Shown piece by piece: positions 52,784 to 61,004 of a DNA stretch of 64,000 nucleotides (positions within the stretch are counted from its first letter, which is position 1; every line of letters starts with the position of its first letter). The stretch is from Streptomyces malachitofuscus (lineage in GTDB: Bacteria > Actinomycetota > Actinomycetes > Streptomycetales > Streptomycetaceae), in NCBI RefSeq assembly GCF_014650055.1, contig NZ_BMUF01000003.1, positions 1 through 64,000 of the forward strand. Direction: 5' to 3'. A program made the position numbers and the translations under genes. A model generated the notes under the pieces. It made no database searches. It was not told where the DNA came from and was given only the letters and a program-made list of their open reading frames with translations.

Positions 52784-53356
52784 TCACAGGGGGAGCGGGG
52801 CGAGGGAACGGGCGGGGTGGCGCGGGCCGAGGAAGACGACGATGCCCTTGCCGTCGGGGGAAGGGTGGGTGGCCTGCGTCCAGCCGTGGCGGCGGTAGAA
52901 GGCCATGGCCCGCCCGTTCCGCACCGAGGTGAGCAGCCATGCCCGCCCTTCGGGCGCGTCTGCGGTCACCGCTTCGAGGAGGCGGGTGGCGAGGCCTGTG
53001 CCGCGGGCGGTGGGCCGGACGGCGAGTTCGTCGATCTCCCGGGCTCCGCACAGCCAGTCGGCCGTGCGGTCGTTGCCGAGGCCGGCGGCCGCCTGAGGAT
53101 AGCAGCGGTCGGTGGGGAAGGGGGCCGGAGTGGTCCACGCGGTGGCGAAGCCGACGATCTCCCCGTCGTGCACGGCGGTCGCGGCGGTGAATCCGGCACG
53201 CCGTACGCTCACCGGCAGCCGGGAGACGAACTCGGTTGCCTGCGTCTCGTCCTCGTGCCAGGGCGGGGCGCAGAAGGCGTCGACGTACACCGAACGCAGT
53301 GACTCGGTGTGCATGAGTATCCCGGCGTCCCGGTGCACACGGATGTCGGTGGTCAT
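52784..53356 (-). CDS. GNAT-family N-acetyltransferase
   Basis: A 190-residue acetyltransferase with acetyl-CoA loop RPTARGTGLATRLLEAV (the R/Q-x-x-G-x-G/A motif) and the C-terminal FYRRHGW strand-helix. It starts at ATG 53356, overlapping the upstream mini-TsaD stop by one base (TGATG), so the two are coupled. The substrate amine is unknown. It shares the Nur-box-like promoter at 53831-53847. Confidence 0.82.
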   Translation of the reverse strand: MTTDIRVHRDAGILMHTESLRSVYVDAFCAPPWHEDETQATEFVSRLPVSVRRAGFTAATAVHDGEIVGFATAWTTPAPFPTDRCYPQAAAGLGNDRTADWLCGAREIDELAVRPTARGTGLATRLLEAVTADAPEGRAWLLTSVRNGRAMAFYRRHGWTQATHPSPDGKGIVVFLGPRHPARSLAPLPL

Positions 53357-53802
53357 CAGGCGGACACCGCCGTTCCCATGGCGACGGCGACAGGATGCGG
53401 TGCAACGTACTCCAACGGTGCCCGTGCGGCGCCCACCCGTACGAGAAGGTCGCCGACGGGGGCGGTCATCGCGCCGTTGTCGGTGCACAGCCGCAACGGC
53501 GGCACCCGCAGTTCGACGCCCGCCGCCAGACGGTGCTCCTCGGCCGGCGACCGTACCCGCGAGTTCGCGGCGACACCGCCGACCACGACCAGGGTGCCAA
53601 CGCCGTGCTCGGCGCGGGCGGTGACCGCCTCGATGGCCGGACCGTCCGGATACGGCAGCCCGAAGACCCGTGCCGCCTCGTCGAAGCACTCCGCGACCGC
53701 GTCGTACCGCGTGTCCTCGAGGTGTGTGATCGGGTCCCGGACCAGGTCCGCTCCCGTCTTGTCGTAGGACGACTCGATGCCCGGTGCGATCGCATACCTC
53801 AT
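53356..53802 (-). CDS. Miniature TsaD/Kae1-like protein
   Basis: A 148-residue ORF that reads as a deleted tRNA-threonylcarbamoyladenosine transferase TsaD. It keeps the N-terminal GIESSYDKTGADLVRD (the family norm is GIETSCDETG), then jumps to a mid-protein FDEAARVFGLPYPDGPAIEAV, and then to VVVGGVAANSRVR and LRLCTDNGAM. Full TsaD is about 340-370 residues, and the metal-binding HxxxH helix is missing. The frame is intact and coupled to the GNAT gene, so it may be a living derivative with a new role rather than debris. A normal tsaD must exist elsewhere. Confidence 0.65.
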   Translation of the reverse strand: MRYAIAPGIESSYDKTGADLVRDPITHLEDTRYDAVAECFDEAARVFGLPYPDGPAIEAVTARAEHGVGTLVVVGGVAANSRVRSPAEEHRLAAGVELRVPPLRLCTDNGAMTAPVGDLLVRVGAARAPLEYVAPHPVAVAMGTAVSA

Positions 53803-53830
53803 GGCCGACCTTTCTGCCATTTGTAAGTTG

Positions 53831-53847
53831 TTGCAAGTATTGTGCAA
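53831..53847 (-). promoter_or_regulatory. Nur-box-like site before mini-TsaD operon
   Basis: On the minus strand ttgcac-aatac-ttgcaa fits the nickel-responsive Nur box tTGCaa-N5-ttGCAA. It lies 29 bp upstream of ATG 53802 in an AT-rich patch, the place for a promoter. Nickel-loaded Nur would repress the mini-TsaD/GNAT pair. Confidence 0.6.
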
Positions 53848-54135
53848 TAAGTTCTCCGACGATGTGCCCCAAACCGGCTCCGCGCACATGGCCGCCCCCG
53901 GAGGGCGCGGCCTGGACTCCTCCGGTGCTGTCCCTGGTCCCGAGGTGCGCAGCAGTGACCCCTGCCCGGCTGTCATGGACCAGCGCCGAAGTCCGCCGCC
54001 CTTCGCGCCATGGCCGACGGAACGGAGGAACGGGCCCGCATCCTGCGTTCATCGTGCGCCGGTCGGGGGCCCGGCGACACCGGTCCTAGGACCAGCGCCT
54101 GATCGGTGATTGCCGCTACTGCTGCTAGCGTGCAA
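53848..54135. other. Intergenic region between mini-TsaD and sodF
   Basis: About 290 bp of divergent intergenic sequence. Apart from promoter elements near each end and the two Nur-like boxes that bound it, nothing further is recognised. Confidence 0.4.
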
Positions 54136-54152
54136 CTGCACATCAGTGGCAA
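54136..54152 (+). promoter_or_regulatory. Nur-box-like site before sodF
   Basis: ctgcac-atcag-tggcaa matches the 6-5-6 layout of the Nur box tTGCaa-N5-ttGCAA. It ends 21 bp before the sodF start codon. In S. coelicolor Nur with nickel represses sodF through such a site. Confidence 0.65.
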
Positions 54153-54173
54153 TAACGTCGGAGGATGTTGGAC

Positions 54174-54815
54174 ATGGCGGTGTACACGCTCCCGGAGCTT
54201 CCCTACGACTACTCGGAGCTCGAGCCGGTCATCAACCCGCAGATCATCGAGCTGCACCACGACAAGCACCACGCCGCGTACGTCAAGGGCGCCAACGACA
54301 CGCTGGAGCAGCTCGCCGAGGCGCGGGACAAGGAGCAGTGGGGCTCGATCAACGGCCTGGAGAAGAACCTGGCCTTCCACCTCTCCGGCCACATCCTGCA
54401 CTCCATCTACTGGCACAACATGACCGGTGACGGCGGCGGCGAGCCCTTGGCCGCCGACGGTGTCGGTGACCTCGCCGACGCGATCGCCGAGTCCTTCGGC
54501 TCCTTCGCCGGCTTCAAGGCGCAGCTCACCAAGGCCGCCGCGACCACGCAGGGCTCCGGTTGGGGCGTCCTGGCGTACGAGCCGCTGAGCGGCCGGCTGA
54601 TCGTCGAGCAGGTCTACGACCACCAGGGCAACGTCGGCCAGGGCTCCACCCCGATCCTGGTCTTCGACGCCTGGGAGCACGCCTTCTACCTCCAGTACAA
54701 GAACCAGAAGGTCGACTTCATCGACGCCATGTGGGCCGTCGTCAACTGGCAGGACGTGGCGAAGCGTTACGAGGCCGCCAAGTCCCGCGCCGACGTGCTG
54801 CTGCTGAACCCCTGA
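54174..54815 (+). CDS. sodF: Iron-type superoxide dismutase SodF
   Basis: A 213-residue Fe/Mn superoxide dismutase. The metal ligands are visible: His in [13 protein letters not shown], His in [13 protein letters not shown], and Asp and His in [15 protein letters not shown]. The start used is ATG 54174 ([12 protein letters not shown]), with cggagg about 9 nt upstream; a TTG lies further upstream in frame at 54165. The preceding Nur-like box predicts repression by nickel, the usual Fe-SOD/Ni-SOD switch of Streptomyces. A strong hairpin follows the stop. Confidence 0.9.
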   Translation: MAVYTLPELPYDYSELEPVINPQIIELHHDKHHAAYVKGANDTLEQLAEARDKEQWGSINGLEKNLAFHLSGHILHSIYWHNMTGDGGGEPLAADGVGDLADAIAESFGSFAGFKAQLTKAAATTQGSGWGVLAYEPLSGRLIVEQVYDHQGNVGQGSTPILVFDAWEHAFYLQYKNQKVDFIDAMWAVVNWQDVAKRYEAAKSRADVLLLNP

Positions 54816-54880
54816 CCGCGGGGGCCGTATGACGTCCTGCTCGTGATCGGCTTCTCACCCTTCACCTGCATGCGGCACAA

Positions 54881-54922
54881 GGAAGGTCCTCCGGCCGGGA
54901 CGACCCGGCCGGAGGACCTTCC
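54881..54922 (+). terminator. sodF terminator hairpin
   Basis: A perfect 19-bp stem (ggaaggtcctccggccggg with its complement) around the 4-nt loop acga, 66 bp after the sodF stop. Confidence 0.85.
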
Positions 54923-55123
54923 GGCGTGTCCGGGGTACATGTCCTGGACGCGCTCGAACCGGCCGGCGCCCATGGCGCCGTGATTCCCGTGCCCAGCCAT
55001 CGCGGGCCGAACGCGCGGCGGCCCGTCCGGGAGACCAAGTCCGCTGCCGTCGCGGCTCCTTCGCCCCGTCCGGGAACCGACCGCCTCTCCCGTCCGACTG
55101 CTGTGAGGAGGCAGGGAGGTGGC
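54923..55123. other. Upstream region of zinc-type transporter operon
   Basis: Between the sodF hairpin and the ABC ATPase gene. I see no clear Zur box (tgaaaatgattttca-like) and no gene; only a gggaggt ribosome-binding site at its end. Confidence 0.4.
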
Positions 55124-55759
55124 ATGGAAGGGCTGGATGTCCGGATGTCGGGCGTCGTGTGTCGGCACGGCCGGGTCGAGGCCGTGCGCGACGTCGATCT
55201 CGACATCGTGCGCGGGCAGCGAGTGGCGCTGACCGGTACCAACGGGTCGGGCAAGACCACTTTGCTGCGTGCCGTTCTGGGACTGCACCGGCATGTCGCG
55301 GGCCGGATCCTGGTGGGTGGCAGGGACACCGGGAGCGCTGCCGAGTGGGCGTGGCGGAGACGGGCGTGCGCGTGGATCCCGCAGAAGCCGGCGACCGGCC
55401 GATTTCCCTTGCTGGGGCATGAGTTGCTGGCCAGTGGCGGTGCGCGTGCCGAGGCGGCGGAGGGGGCCGAGAAGCTCGGGGTCGGGCATCTCGCCGACCG
55501 GCCGCTGCACACGTTGTCCGGTGGTCAGCTCCAGCGTATGTACTTGGCGCGGGCGGTCGGCTGTGTGGCGGCCGGTGCGGGTGTCCTGCTCGCCGACGAG
55601 CCCACCGCCGCTCTCGACTTCTCCGGTCAGGAGGAGGCGGCCGATGTACTGCTCTCCCTGCCGGTGACCGTCGTGGTCGTCACGCACGACCGGTCTCTGG
55701 CCGAGCGCTGCGAACGGGTGCTGGAGATGGCCGCGGGACGGCTGCGGGAGGTCCGGTGA
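55124..55759 (+). CDS. aztA: Metal ABC transporter ATPase (AztA/ZnuC type)
   Basis: A 211-residue ATP-binding subunit with Walker A GTNGSGKTT, signature LSGGQLQR, Walker B VLLADEPTAALD and H-loop VTHDRS. It is followed by a ZnuB-type permease (GTGA overlap) and a ZnuA-type lipoprotein. ATG 55124 has ggagg at 5 nt; the frame extends upstream without ribosome-binding support. Zinc is the expected metal, manganese an alternative. Confidence 0.85.
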   Translation: MEGLDVRMSGVVCRHGRVEAVRDVDLDIVRGQRVALTGTNGSGKTTLLRAVLGLHRHVAGRILVGGRDTGSAAEWAWRRRACAWIPQKPATGRFPLLGHELLASGGARAEAAEGAEKLGVGHLADRPLHTLSGGQLQRMYLARAVGCVAAGAGVLLADEPTAALDFSGQEEAADVLLSLPVTVVVVTHDRSLAERCERVLEMAAGRLREVR

Positions 55760-56625
55760 GCGCGTGGGCCGCGGCCGACGTCGGTCAACTCCTGCAACTC
55801 GTGCCCGTCCAACGGGCCGGAACGGCCTTGCTGGTGGCCGCGGTCGGACTGCCGGTGATCGGTGTCGTCATCGTCGGCCTCGACATCATGCCGGTGCGGT
55901 TCGCGATGATGCACGTCGCTCTCCTGGGCATCGCTCTCGGACTGCTGACCGGACTCGATCCCATGCTGTGCGCGCTGGTGGCCTGCGCTCTCGCCGGCGC
56001 CGGAGTCGCTCCACTGGCCCGCACTCCGGACGGTCTGTCGGGTGCCATGGGCCTGCTGATGAGCCTGGCGATCGCCGCCGCCCTGCTCGTGCTCGCCGTC
56101 TCCGGCGTCAACGCGGCGGGCGCCTTCGCCCTGCTCTGGGGCTCCATCCTCTCGGTCGGTACCGCCGACCTCTGGCTGCTCGTCGCGCTGGCCGTCGTCG
56201 TACCGGCTCTCTTCTGGTGGCGTCGCCGAGACATCGCGCTCCTCCTCTACGACCGTGAACTCGCCCTGGCCTCGGGCGTGCGGGTCGACCGGCTCACCCT
56301 CGTGCTGCTGGTCCTGGTCGCGGTGTCCGTCGCCGGAGCCATCAAGCTCACCGGCGCCCTCCTCGTCGACGCGCTGACGCTTCTTCCGGCCCTCGCCGCC
56401 CGGCGGCTGGGCCGCTCCCTGCTGTCCATCACCGCCTGGGCGGTCGGCATCGGCGTGGTCGTGAACCTGACCGGGTTCCTGGTCGCCCTCCGGTTCGACT
56501 GGCCGCCCGGTCCCGTCCTCGTCCTCACGGCAGGCGTGGTCGTCCTCGCCGTCCATCTCGTACCCGAACGGAGAATCAGCCCATGGCGCGCACCCGCGTC
56601 CGCAACACTCCCCTCCTCGCACTGA
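55756..56625 (+). CDS. aztB: Metal ABC transporter permease (AztB/ZnuB type)
   Basis: A 289-residue ABC-3 family permease with about eight helices; ALLVDALTLLPALAARRLGRSL is the typical late-helix segment. GTG 55756 overlaps the ATPase stop. The 3' end overlaps the binding-protein gene by 43 bp, an unusually long overlap for this family. Confidence 0.85.
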   Translation: MSAWAAADVGQLLQLVPVQRAGTALLVAAVGLPVIGVVIVGLDIMPVRFAMMHVALLGIALGLLTGLDPMLCALVACALAGAGVAPLARTPDGLSGAMGLLMSLAIAAALLVLAVSGVNAAGAFALLWGSILSVGTADLWLLVALAVVVPALFWWRRRDIALLLYDRELALASGVRVDRLTLVLLVLVAVSVAGAIKLTGALLVDALTLLPALAARRLGRSLLSITAWAVGIGVVVNLTGFLVALRFDWPPGPVLVLTAGVVVLAVHLVPERRISPWRAPASATLPSSH

Positions 56626-57404
56626 GTTTCAGCGCGGCCCTCCTGCTGACGGCCACCGGCTGCGGTGGGGAAAGCGACACGTCGTCCTCCTCATCCGACG
56701 CGAACGCGGCAGGGAAGGGCACCGGGCCGGTCGTGGTCGCCACGACCAGCTGGGAAGGGGCGTTCGCCAAGGCCGCCGGCGCCGAGGACGTCACGGTCAT
56801 CGTGCCGGAGTCGGTGCAGCACGCCCCCGACTACGACCCGAAACCCTCCGACCTCGCGGCCGTGGCGGACGCCGACTTCGTGCTGTACGCGCCCTTCGAG
56901 CCGTACGCGGAGAAGTTCAAGGAGGCCGCCGGAGGAGACGCCGAACTGGTCGAGGTCAATCTCGACAACGACGCGGACAAGGTCAAGGCCGAGGTGACCC
57001 GGCTGGGCAATATGTTCGGCACCGAGGACACCGCCGCCGAGTGGATCACCTCGTTCGACGCCGAGTATGGCAAGCTGCGGAAGGACCTCAGGAACGCCTG
57101 GCCGGACGGCAAGGCACCCACCGTCGTCGCCCAGGTCTTCTCCGCCTGGTCGGCAAAGCTGGCCGGGGCAGAGGTGGTCGGCATGTACGGACCCGAGGCC
57201 GTCACGGCCGAGCAGTTGTCCGACCTGTCCAAGAAGAAGCCTCAACTGGTGCTCGACAACGTGCACATGACGACCGGCACCGTGCTGCCCGACTCGGGCG
57301 CGCGTCAGGTGGGGATCGTCAACTACCCGGACAAGGGTACGGATCTGTTGACCGTCTACAAGAACGCGGCGACGACGCTGGAGAAGGCGATGAACGCCTC
57401 CTGA
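56583..57404 (+). CDS. aztC: Metal-binding lipoprotein (AztC/ZnuA type)
   Basis: A 273-residue cluster A-I binding protein with lipobox TATGC (about 23-27), Ser/Asp-rich linker and VVVATTSWEGAFAKAAGAEDV at the N-lobe. The VQHAPDYDPKPSDL segment carries the first metal-ligand His, and NVHMTTG another. The long His-rich loop of classical ZnuA is missing, as in AztC. The gene starts inside aztB and is followed by a very strong hairpin. Confidence 0.82.
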   Translation: MARTRVRNTPLLALSFSAALLLTATGCGGESDTSSSSSDANAAGKGTGPVVVATTSWEGAFAKAAGAEDVTVIVPESVQHAPDYDPKPSDLAAVADADFVLYAPFEPYAEKFKEAAGGDAELVEVNLDNDADKVKAEVTRLGNMFGTEDTAAEWITSFDAEYGKLRKDLRNAWPDGKAPTVVAQVFSAWSAKLAGAEVVGMYGPEAVTAEQLSDLSKKKPQLVLDNVHMTTGTVLPDSGARQVGIVNYPDKGTDLLTVYKNAATTLEKAMNAS

Positions 57405-57413
57405 GCCGTGGCA

Positions 57414-57465
57414 CCGGACGACAAGGGCCGCTCGGGGAACACTCCGAGCGGCCCTTGTCGTCCGG
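57414..57465. terminator. Bidirectional terminator, 22-bp perfect stem
   Basis: ccggacgacaagggccgctc and two further G form a 22-bp perfect stem with 57444-57465, around the loop ggaacact. It lies between the convergent aztC (ends 57404) and acyl-ligase (ends 57470) genes and should stop both. Confidence 0.9.
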
Positions 57466-57469
57466 CGGG

Positions 57470-59155
57470 TCAGCCGGCCGACACCAAAGGCTGTTGCTGT
57501 CGCTCCGTCTCTGGCATGCACCGCTCCTGCAATACCGCCCGGTCCGGCTTGCCGGCCGGCGTCAGGGGCAGCTCACTCAGCACCAGCAGGCGCTCGGGGT
57601 GTTTGCGTCGTTCCAGACCTCGCGTGTCCAGGTGGGCGCACAGTTCCTCCAGCGTGGGCGCAGCCTCGTCCCTGGGCACGACGCAGGCCGCGAGCCGCTC
57701 GCCCATCAGCGGGTCGGGCACGCCGACGCAGACCACGTCCCGGACCTCCGGGTGCGCGGCCAGTTCGACCTCGACCTCGGCGGGGCTGATGTTCGCGCCT
57801 CCCCTGATCACCACGTCCTTCAGTCGGCCGACGACCCGGAGCGTGCCGTCGTCGTCGATGAGGCCGAGGTCTCCGGTGCGTACCCAGCCGTCCTCGGTGC
57901 GGTAGCGGGTGTCGAGGTCGGGGGCGGCGACGTAGCACAGGGGTGTCATCGGGCCACGGGCGACGATCTCGCCGACCGTGCCCCCGCCGACCTCCCGCAG
58001 CTCACGGGTGCCGGGGACGGCGATCCGTATGTCGGCGACCCGGGGGTCGGGTTGTCCCGCGGCGATGCCGGGCCGTCCGTCGCCGTCGGGGGAGTCGTGT
58101 GTCAGCCCGGTGTGGCAGTTGACGCCGTCGGCGGAGCCGTAGAGGTTGACGACCGGGCAGCCGAAGGCCAGGCGGGCCTCGGTCGCGGTGGCCTCGTCCA
58201 GTGGTGAGCCGCCGACGACCACGGCCGTCGGCGGAGTGAACGTCCGGTGTCCGCCCTCCGCGATCCGGTCGAGCATCATGCGGATCATGGTCGGTACGCC
58301 CAGGACATGGGTCGGTTCGTGTGCGGCGAGTGCCTCCAGGGCGGCCTCGGGGGTGAAGTGGTCGAGCAGGACCAGGGTTCCGCCGTGCCGGGCGAGGGTG
58401 ACCGGGGTGCCGTTGCTGCCGAAGGCGGAAGCCAGCGGGACCAGGAAGAGGCAGCGCGGCGGGCGCCCGTCGGGGATGAGGGAGCCGAGGAAGTTGCCCC
58501 GGCCGCCGGCCAGGGCGTTGTGCGAGTAGGCCACCATCTTCGGCTCGGACTCCGACCCGGAGGACACGAGGATGCGGGCGGCGGTGTCGGGGTGGGGGCG
58601 GGCCGGTACGAACGTCTTCGGGTCGGTCCGCATCAAGGCCGACAGCGGGACGGCTCCCTCCGGTGCGGCACCCGCCGGCCCCGCGGCGACGACCGTCCGC
58701 AGGGCGGGCAGTTCATCCGTCAGCGCCAGCAGGTCGGCCGCATGGTGGTTGCCCCGGTGTTCGGCTGCCGCGAGCACCGCGACCGCCTCCGATCTGCGCA
58801 GCAGTGAGGCCGCCTCGCGCCCGCCCCGCCCGACCGGGAAGGGCAGCGCGACCGCGCCCAGGGCGGCGAGCGCGAGGTCCGCGATGACGGCGTCGCGGCC
58901 GCCCGGCAGCTGGACGCCGACGACGTCACCGGCGTGTATCCCGAGGCCCGAGAGCCCGGCGGCCAGACATCGGACTTTGCGGTCCAGCGCGGTGTAACAG
59001 AGTTTCCCCTTGCCGTCGAGGACCGCGGTACGGTGCGGGTCGGCGATCTGATGGGCGCGGTAGAGGCTGTAGAGGTCCAGGTCGGGGCACGTTCCGTCCA
59101 CGGCCCAGGTACGGCGCAGTGTGGCGGGCAGCAGGTCGTGCAGGGCGACGGTCAT
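57470..59155 (-). CDS. AMP-forming acyl-CoA synthetase/ligase
   Basis: A 561-residue adenylate-forming enzyme. It has the P-loop-like SSGSESEPKMVAYSHNA (about 193-209), the NLYGSADG motif A5, YRTEDGWVRTGDLG with A7 aspartate, GRLKDVVIRGG with hinge residue, and the C-terminal LTPAGKPDRA whose Lys is catalytic. The gene overlaps a CoA-transferase gene by 4 bp and faces an acyl-CoA dehydrogenase gene, so it likely activates a carboxylic acid for that pathway. The acid is unknown. Confidence 0.85.
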   Translation of the reverse strand: MTVALHDLLPATLRRTWAVDGTCPDLDLYSLYRAHQIADPHRTAVLDGKGKLCYTALDRKVRCLAAGLSGLGIHAGDVVGVQLPGGRDAVIADLALAALGAVALPFPVGRGGREAASLLRRSEAVAVLAAAEHRGNHHAADLLALTDELPALRTVVAAGPAGAAPEGAVPLSALMRTDPKTFVPARPHPDTAARILVSSGSESEPKMVAYSHNALAGGRGNFLGSLIPDGRPPRCLFLVPLASAFGSNGTPVTLARHGGTLVLLDHFTPEAALEALAAHEPTHVLGVPTMIRMMLDRIAEGGHRTFTPPTAVVVGGSPLDEATATEARLAFGCPVVNLYGSADGVNCHTGLTHDSPDGDGRPGIAAGQPDPRVADIRIAVPGTRELREVGGGTVGEIVARGPMTPLCYVAAPDLDTRYRTEDGWVRTGDLGLIDDDGTLRVVGRLKDVVIRGGANISPAEVEVELAAHPEVRDVVCVGVPDPLMGERLAACVVPRDEAAPTLEELCAHLDTRGLERRKHPERLLVLSELPLTPAGKPDRAVLQERCMPETERQQQPLVSAG

Positions 59156-60894
59156 GCGAACCTCCAGGGGGCGGGAACGGCGGGGGAGCCATGGGCGTCG
59201 CGGCTGATCGGGCCGGAGGAGAGCAGGTCGGCGAGGTCGGTGACGACCGGGACGGCGGCCGTGCCGCGCTCGTGCAGCCGCTCCAGCGCCCGGGCCGTGG
59301 ACAGGTGGTGCGCGTCGTAGGGGAGGGCGGCGTGGTCGGGCAGGGCGATCCAGCCGTCGGCCGTGGGCACAGGTCGGCGGAATCCGGCCGGCCGACGCGG
59401 GTCGAGGCCCTGGGCCGCACGGCTCCGAGCCGGCGTGGTCAGTACGTCGGCCGCCCCCAGCAGGGACGAGTCCACCCGCACACCGACTCCCGTGCGCTGA
59501 CGCAGAAGCAGCCCCGCGAGGACGGCCTCGGCCCCGAGGAGTCCCCCGAGTACGTCGAGCAGTGTCATCAGGGACGGCACGGGCGGCTCGTCGGCGGGTC
59601 GCACCGCCCCCCCCACTCCGGTGCGGGCCTGCACCATGAAGTCGGTGCCCATCGGCGCTCCGGGCAGCCGGTCGGCCCAGCCGCTGGTGTACGCGTGGAC
59701 GAGCGCGGGGTTGCCGGCGGACAGGTCTTCGTGGTCCAGGCCGAGCGCGGCGGCCTTGCCGGGCGCCCAGTTGTGCAGGAACACATCGGCGTCCGCCGCC
59801 ATCGCGCGCAACCGCTTGCGGTCCGCGGCGGACTTGATGTCCACCTCGACGGCCTTCTTGCCCCGGTTGAGCGCGAGCCAGCGGGCCGAGACGCCCGAGC
59901 AGGTCGGCGGCATGCCACGCAGCGGGTCACCGCCCGGCGGCTCGATCCGCACCACTTCGGCGCCGAGCAGTCCCAGCAGATGCGCGGTGAGCGGCGCCTG
60001 GATCCGCCGCCCGGCCTCCAGGACGGTCAGCCCGGCCAGCGGGGCGTCGACGGGCGGTGGTGCACCGGATCCGGAGTACGACGCTCCGTGCGCCGTCAGC
60101 TTCCAGGGCGGGGCCCAGTCGTACTCGACGGCCCGTTCGGTGAGCGTGTGCAGGGCGCACACCTCGGCTCCGGAGGACCGGGCCGCTTCCCGCACGCGCT
60201 CCCAGCGGTGGCCGCGGGTCGCGGCGTGCAGCTCCTGCGGAAAGGGCGCGCAGGCCGTGGCGTACCGGAACTGGAAGGGCCGCCAGCCGTGCCGTACCGC
60301 GTCCGCAGGTGCGCCGAGGGTGCGCCAGAAAGCGGCCCACGCGCCCGGATCGAGCGTCTCCAGCTCGAAGACGACCCCGTCGGCGGAGGTGAAAGGCGGA
60401 CCGCCCGGTGCGGTCTCCGCGGCCTCGGCCTCCTCCGCCCCGGCCGCGGCGAGGTACTGCGAGACGGCGAGCAGCCCGGCCCGCTCGACGCTCACCTCGG
60501 TGCTCGTCACTCGTGAGCCGCGGGCCTGGGCGAGAAGCCCGGCCAGCAGGCCCTGCACGGTCAGAACACCGGCTGCGGTGGCGGCGTAGTCGGCGGCGAG
60601 CCCGCGAGGCGCCCCGTCCCGGCGGCCGTGCACGGCCATGATGCCCGTCGCCGCCTGTGCGGTCGCCTCGTCGACGGCCAGGTCGCCCCACGTCACGTGG
60701 GCGGTGACGCCGCCACCCTCCGGGCCGACCAGTGTCATGCGTTCGCCGGAGCGTCCGGTCTCCTCCGCGCCGAGCAGCCGTAGGTGCTCAGCGACGAGTC
60801 CGTCCGCCGGTCCCGGAGGGCCCGAGGCTTCCAGACGCAGTCCGTCGAGGGGCCGGGACGTCTGCGCGACGGCCGGTGTGGCTGGTGGTGCCAT
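59152..60894 (-). CDS. CaiB/BaiF CoA-transferase, long two-part form
   Basis: A 580-residue family III CoA-transferase, longer than the usual 380-450. The C-terminal part (about 315-580) is typical: LAGLTVLEAGRRIQAPLTAHLLGLLGAEVVRIEPPGGDP, then LNRGKKAVEVDIKS. The N-terminal 300 residues look like a second, partial CaiB domain (ATAAGVLTVQGLLAGLLAQARG). So this is a fused tandem or a domain-duplicated enzyme. ATG 60894 follows aaaggag. It should move CoA between carboxylates, feeding the acyl-CoA dehydrogenase encoded divergently. Confidence 0.78.
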   Translation of the reverse strand: MAPPATPAVAQTSRPLDGLRLEASGPPGPADGLVAEHLRLLGAEETGRSGERMTLVGPEGGGVTAHVTWGDLAVDEATAQAATGIMAVHGRRDGAPRGLAADYAATAAGVLTVQGLLAGLLAQARGSRVTSTEVSVERAGLLAVSQYLAAAGAEEAEAAETAPGGPPFTSADGVVFELETLDPGAWAAFWRTLGAPADAVRHGWRPFQFRYATACAPFPQELHAATRGHRWERVREAARSSGAEVCALHTLTERAVEYDWAPPWKLTAHGASYSGSGAPPPVDAPLAGLTVLEAGRRIQAPLTAHLLGLLGAEVVRIEPPGGDPLRGMPPTCSGVSARWLALNRGKKAVEVDIKSAADRKRLRAMAADADVFLHNWAPGKAAALGLDHEDLSAGNPALVHAYTSGWADRLPGAPMGTDFMVQARTGVGGAVRPADEPPVPSLMTLLDVLGGLLGAEAVLAGLLLRQRTGVGVRVDSSLLGAADVLTTPARSRAAQGLDPRRPAGFRRPVPTADGWIALPDHAALPYDAHHLSTARALERLHERGTAAVPVVTDLADLLSSGPISRDAHGSPAVPAPWRFA

Positions 60895-61004
60895 GCCTCT
60901 CCTTTCCTGACGCGCGGGAACCCGGGGGCGATCACCCCCGACCGGTTCCACGAACAGACAGTCGGACCGGCGAGAGCCGGAGTTCCCTGAAGGGTGGGGG
61001 AGAC

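Noticed and set aside
52608..53405. 265-codon minus-strand frame around the GNAT gene
   Set aside because: It is Arg/Pro-rich shadow sequence across the better-supported GNAT frame.
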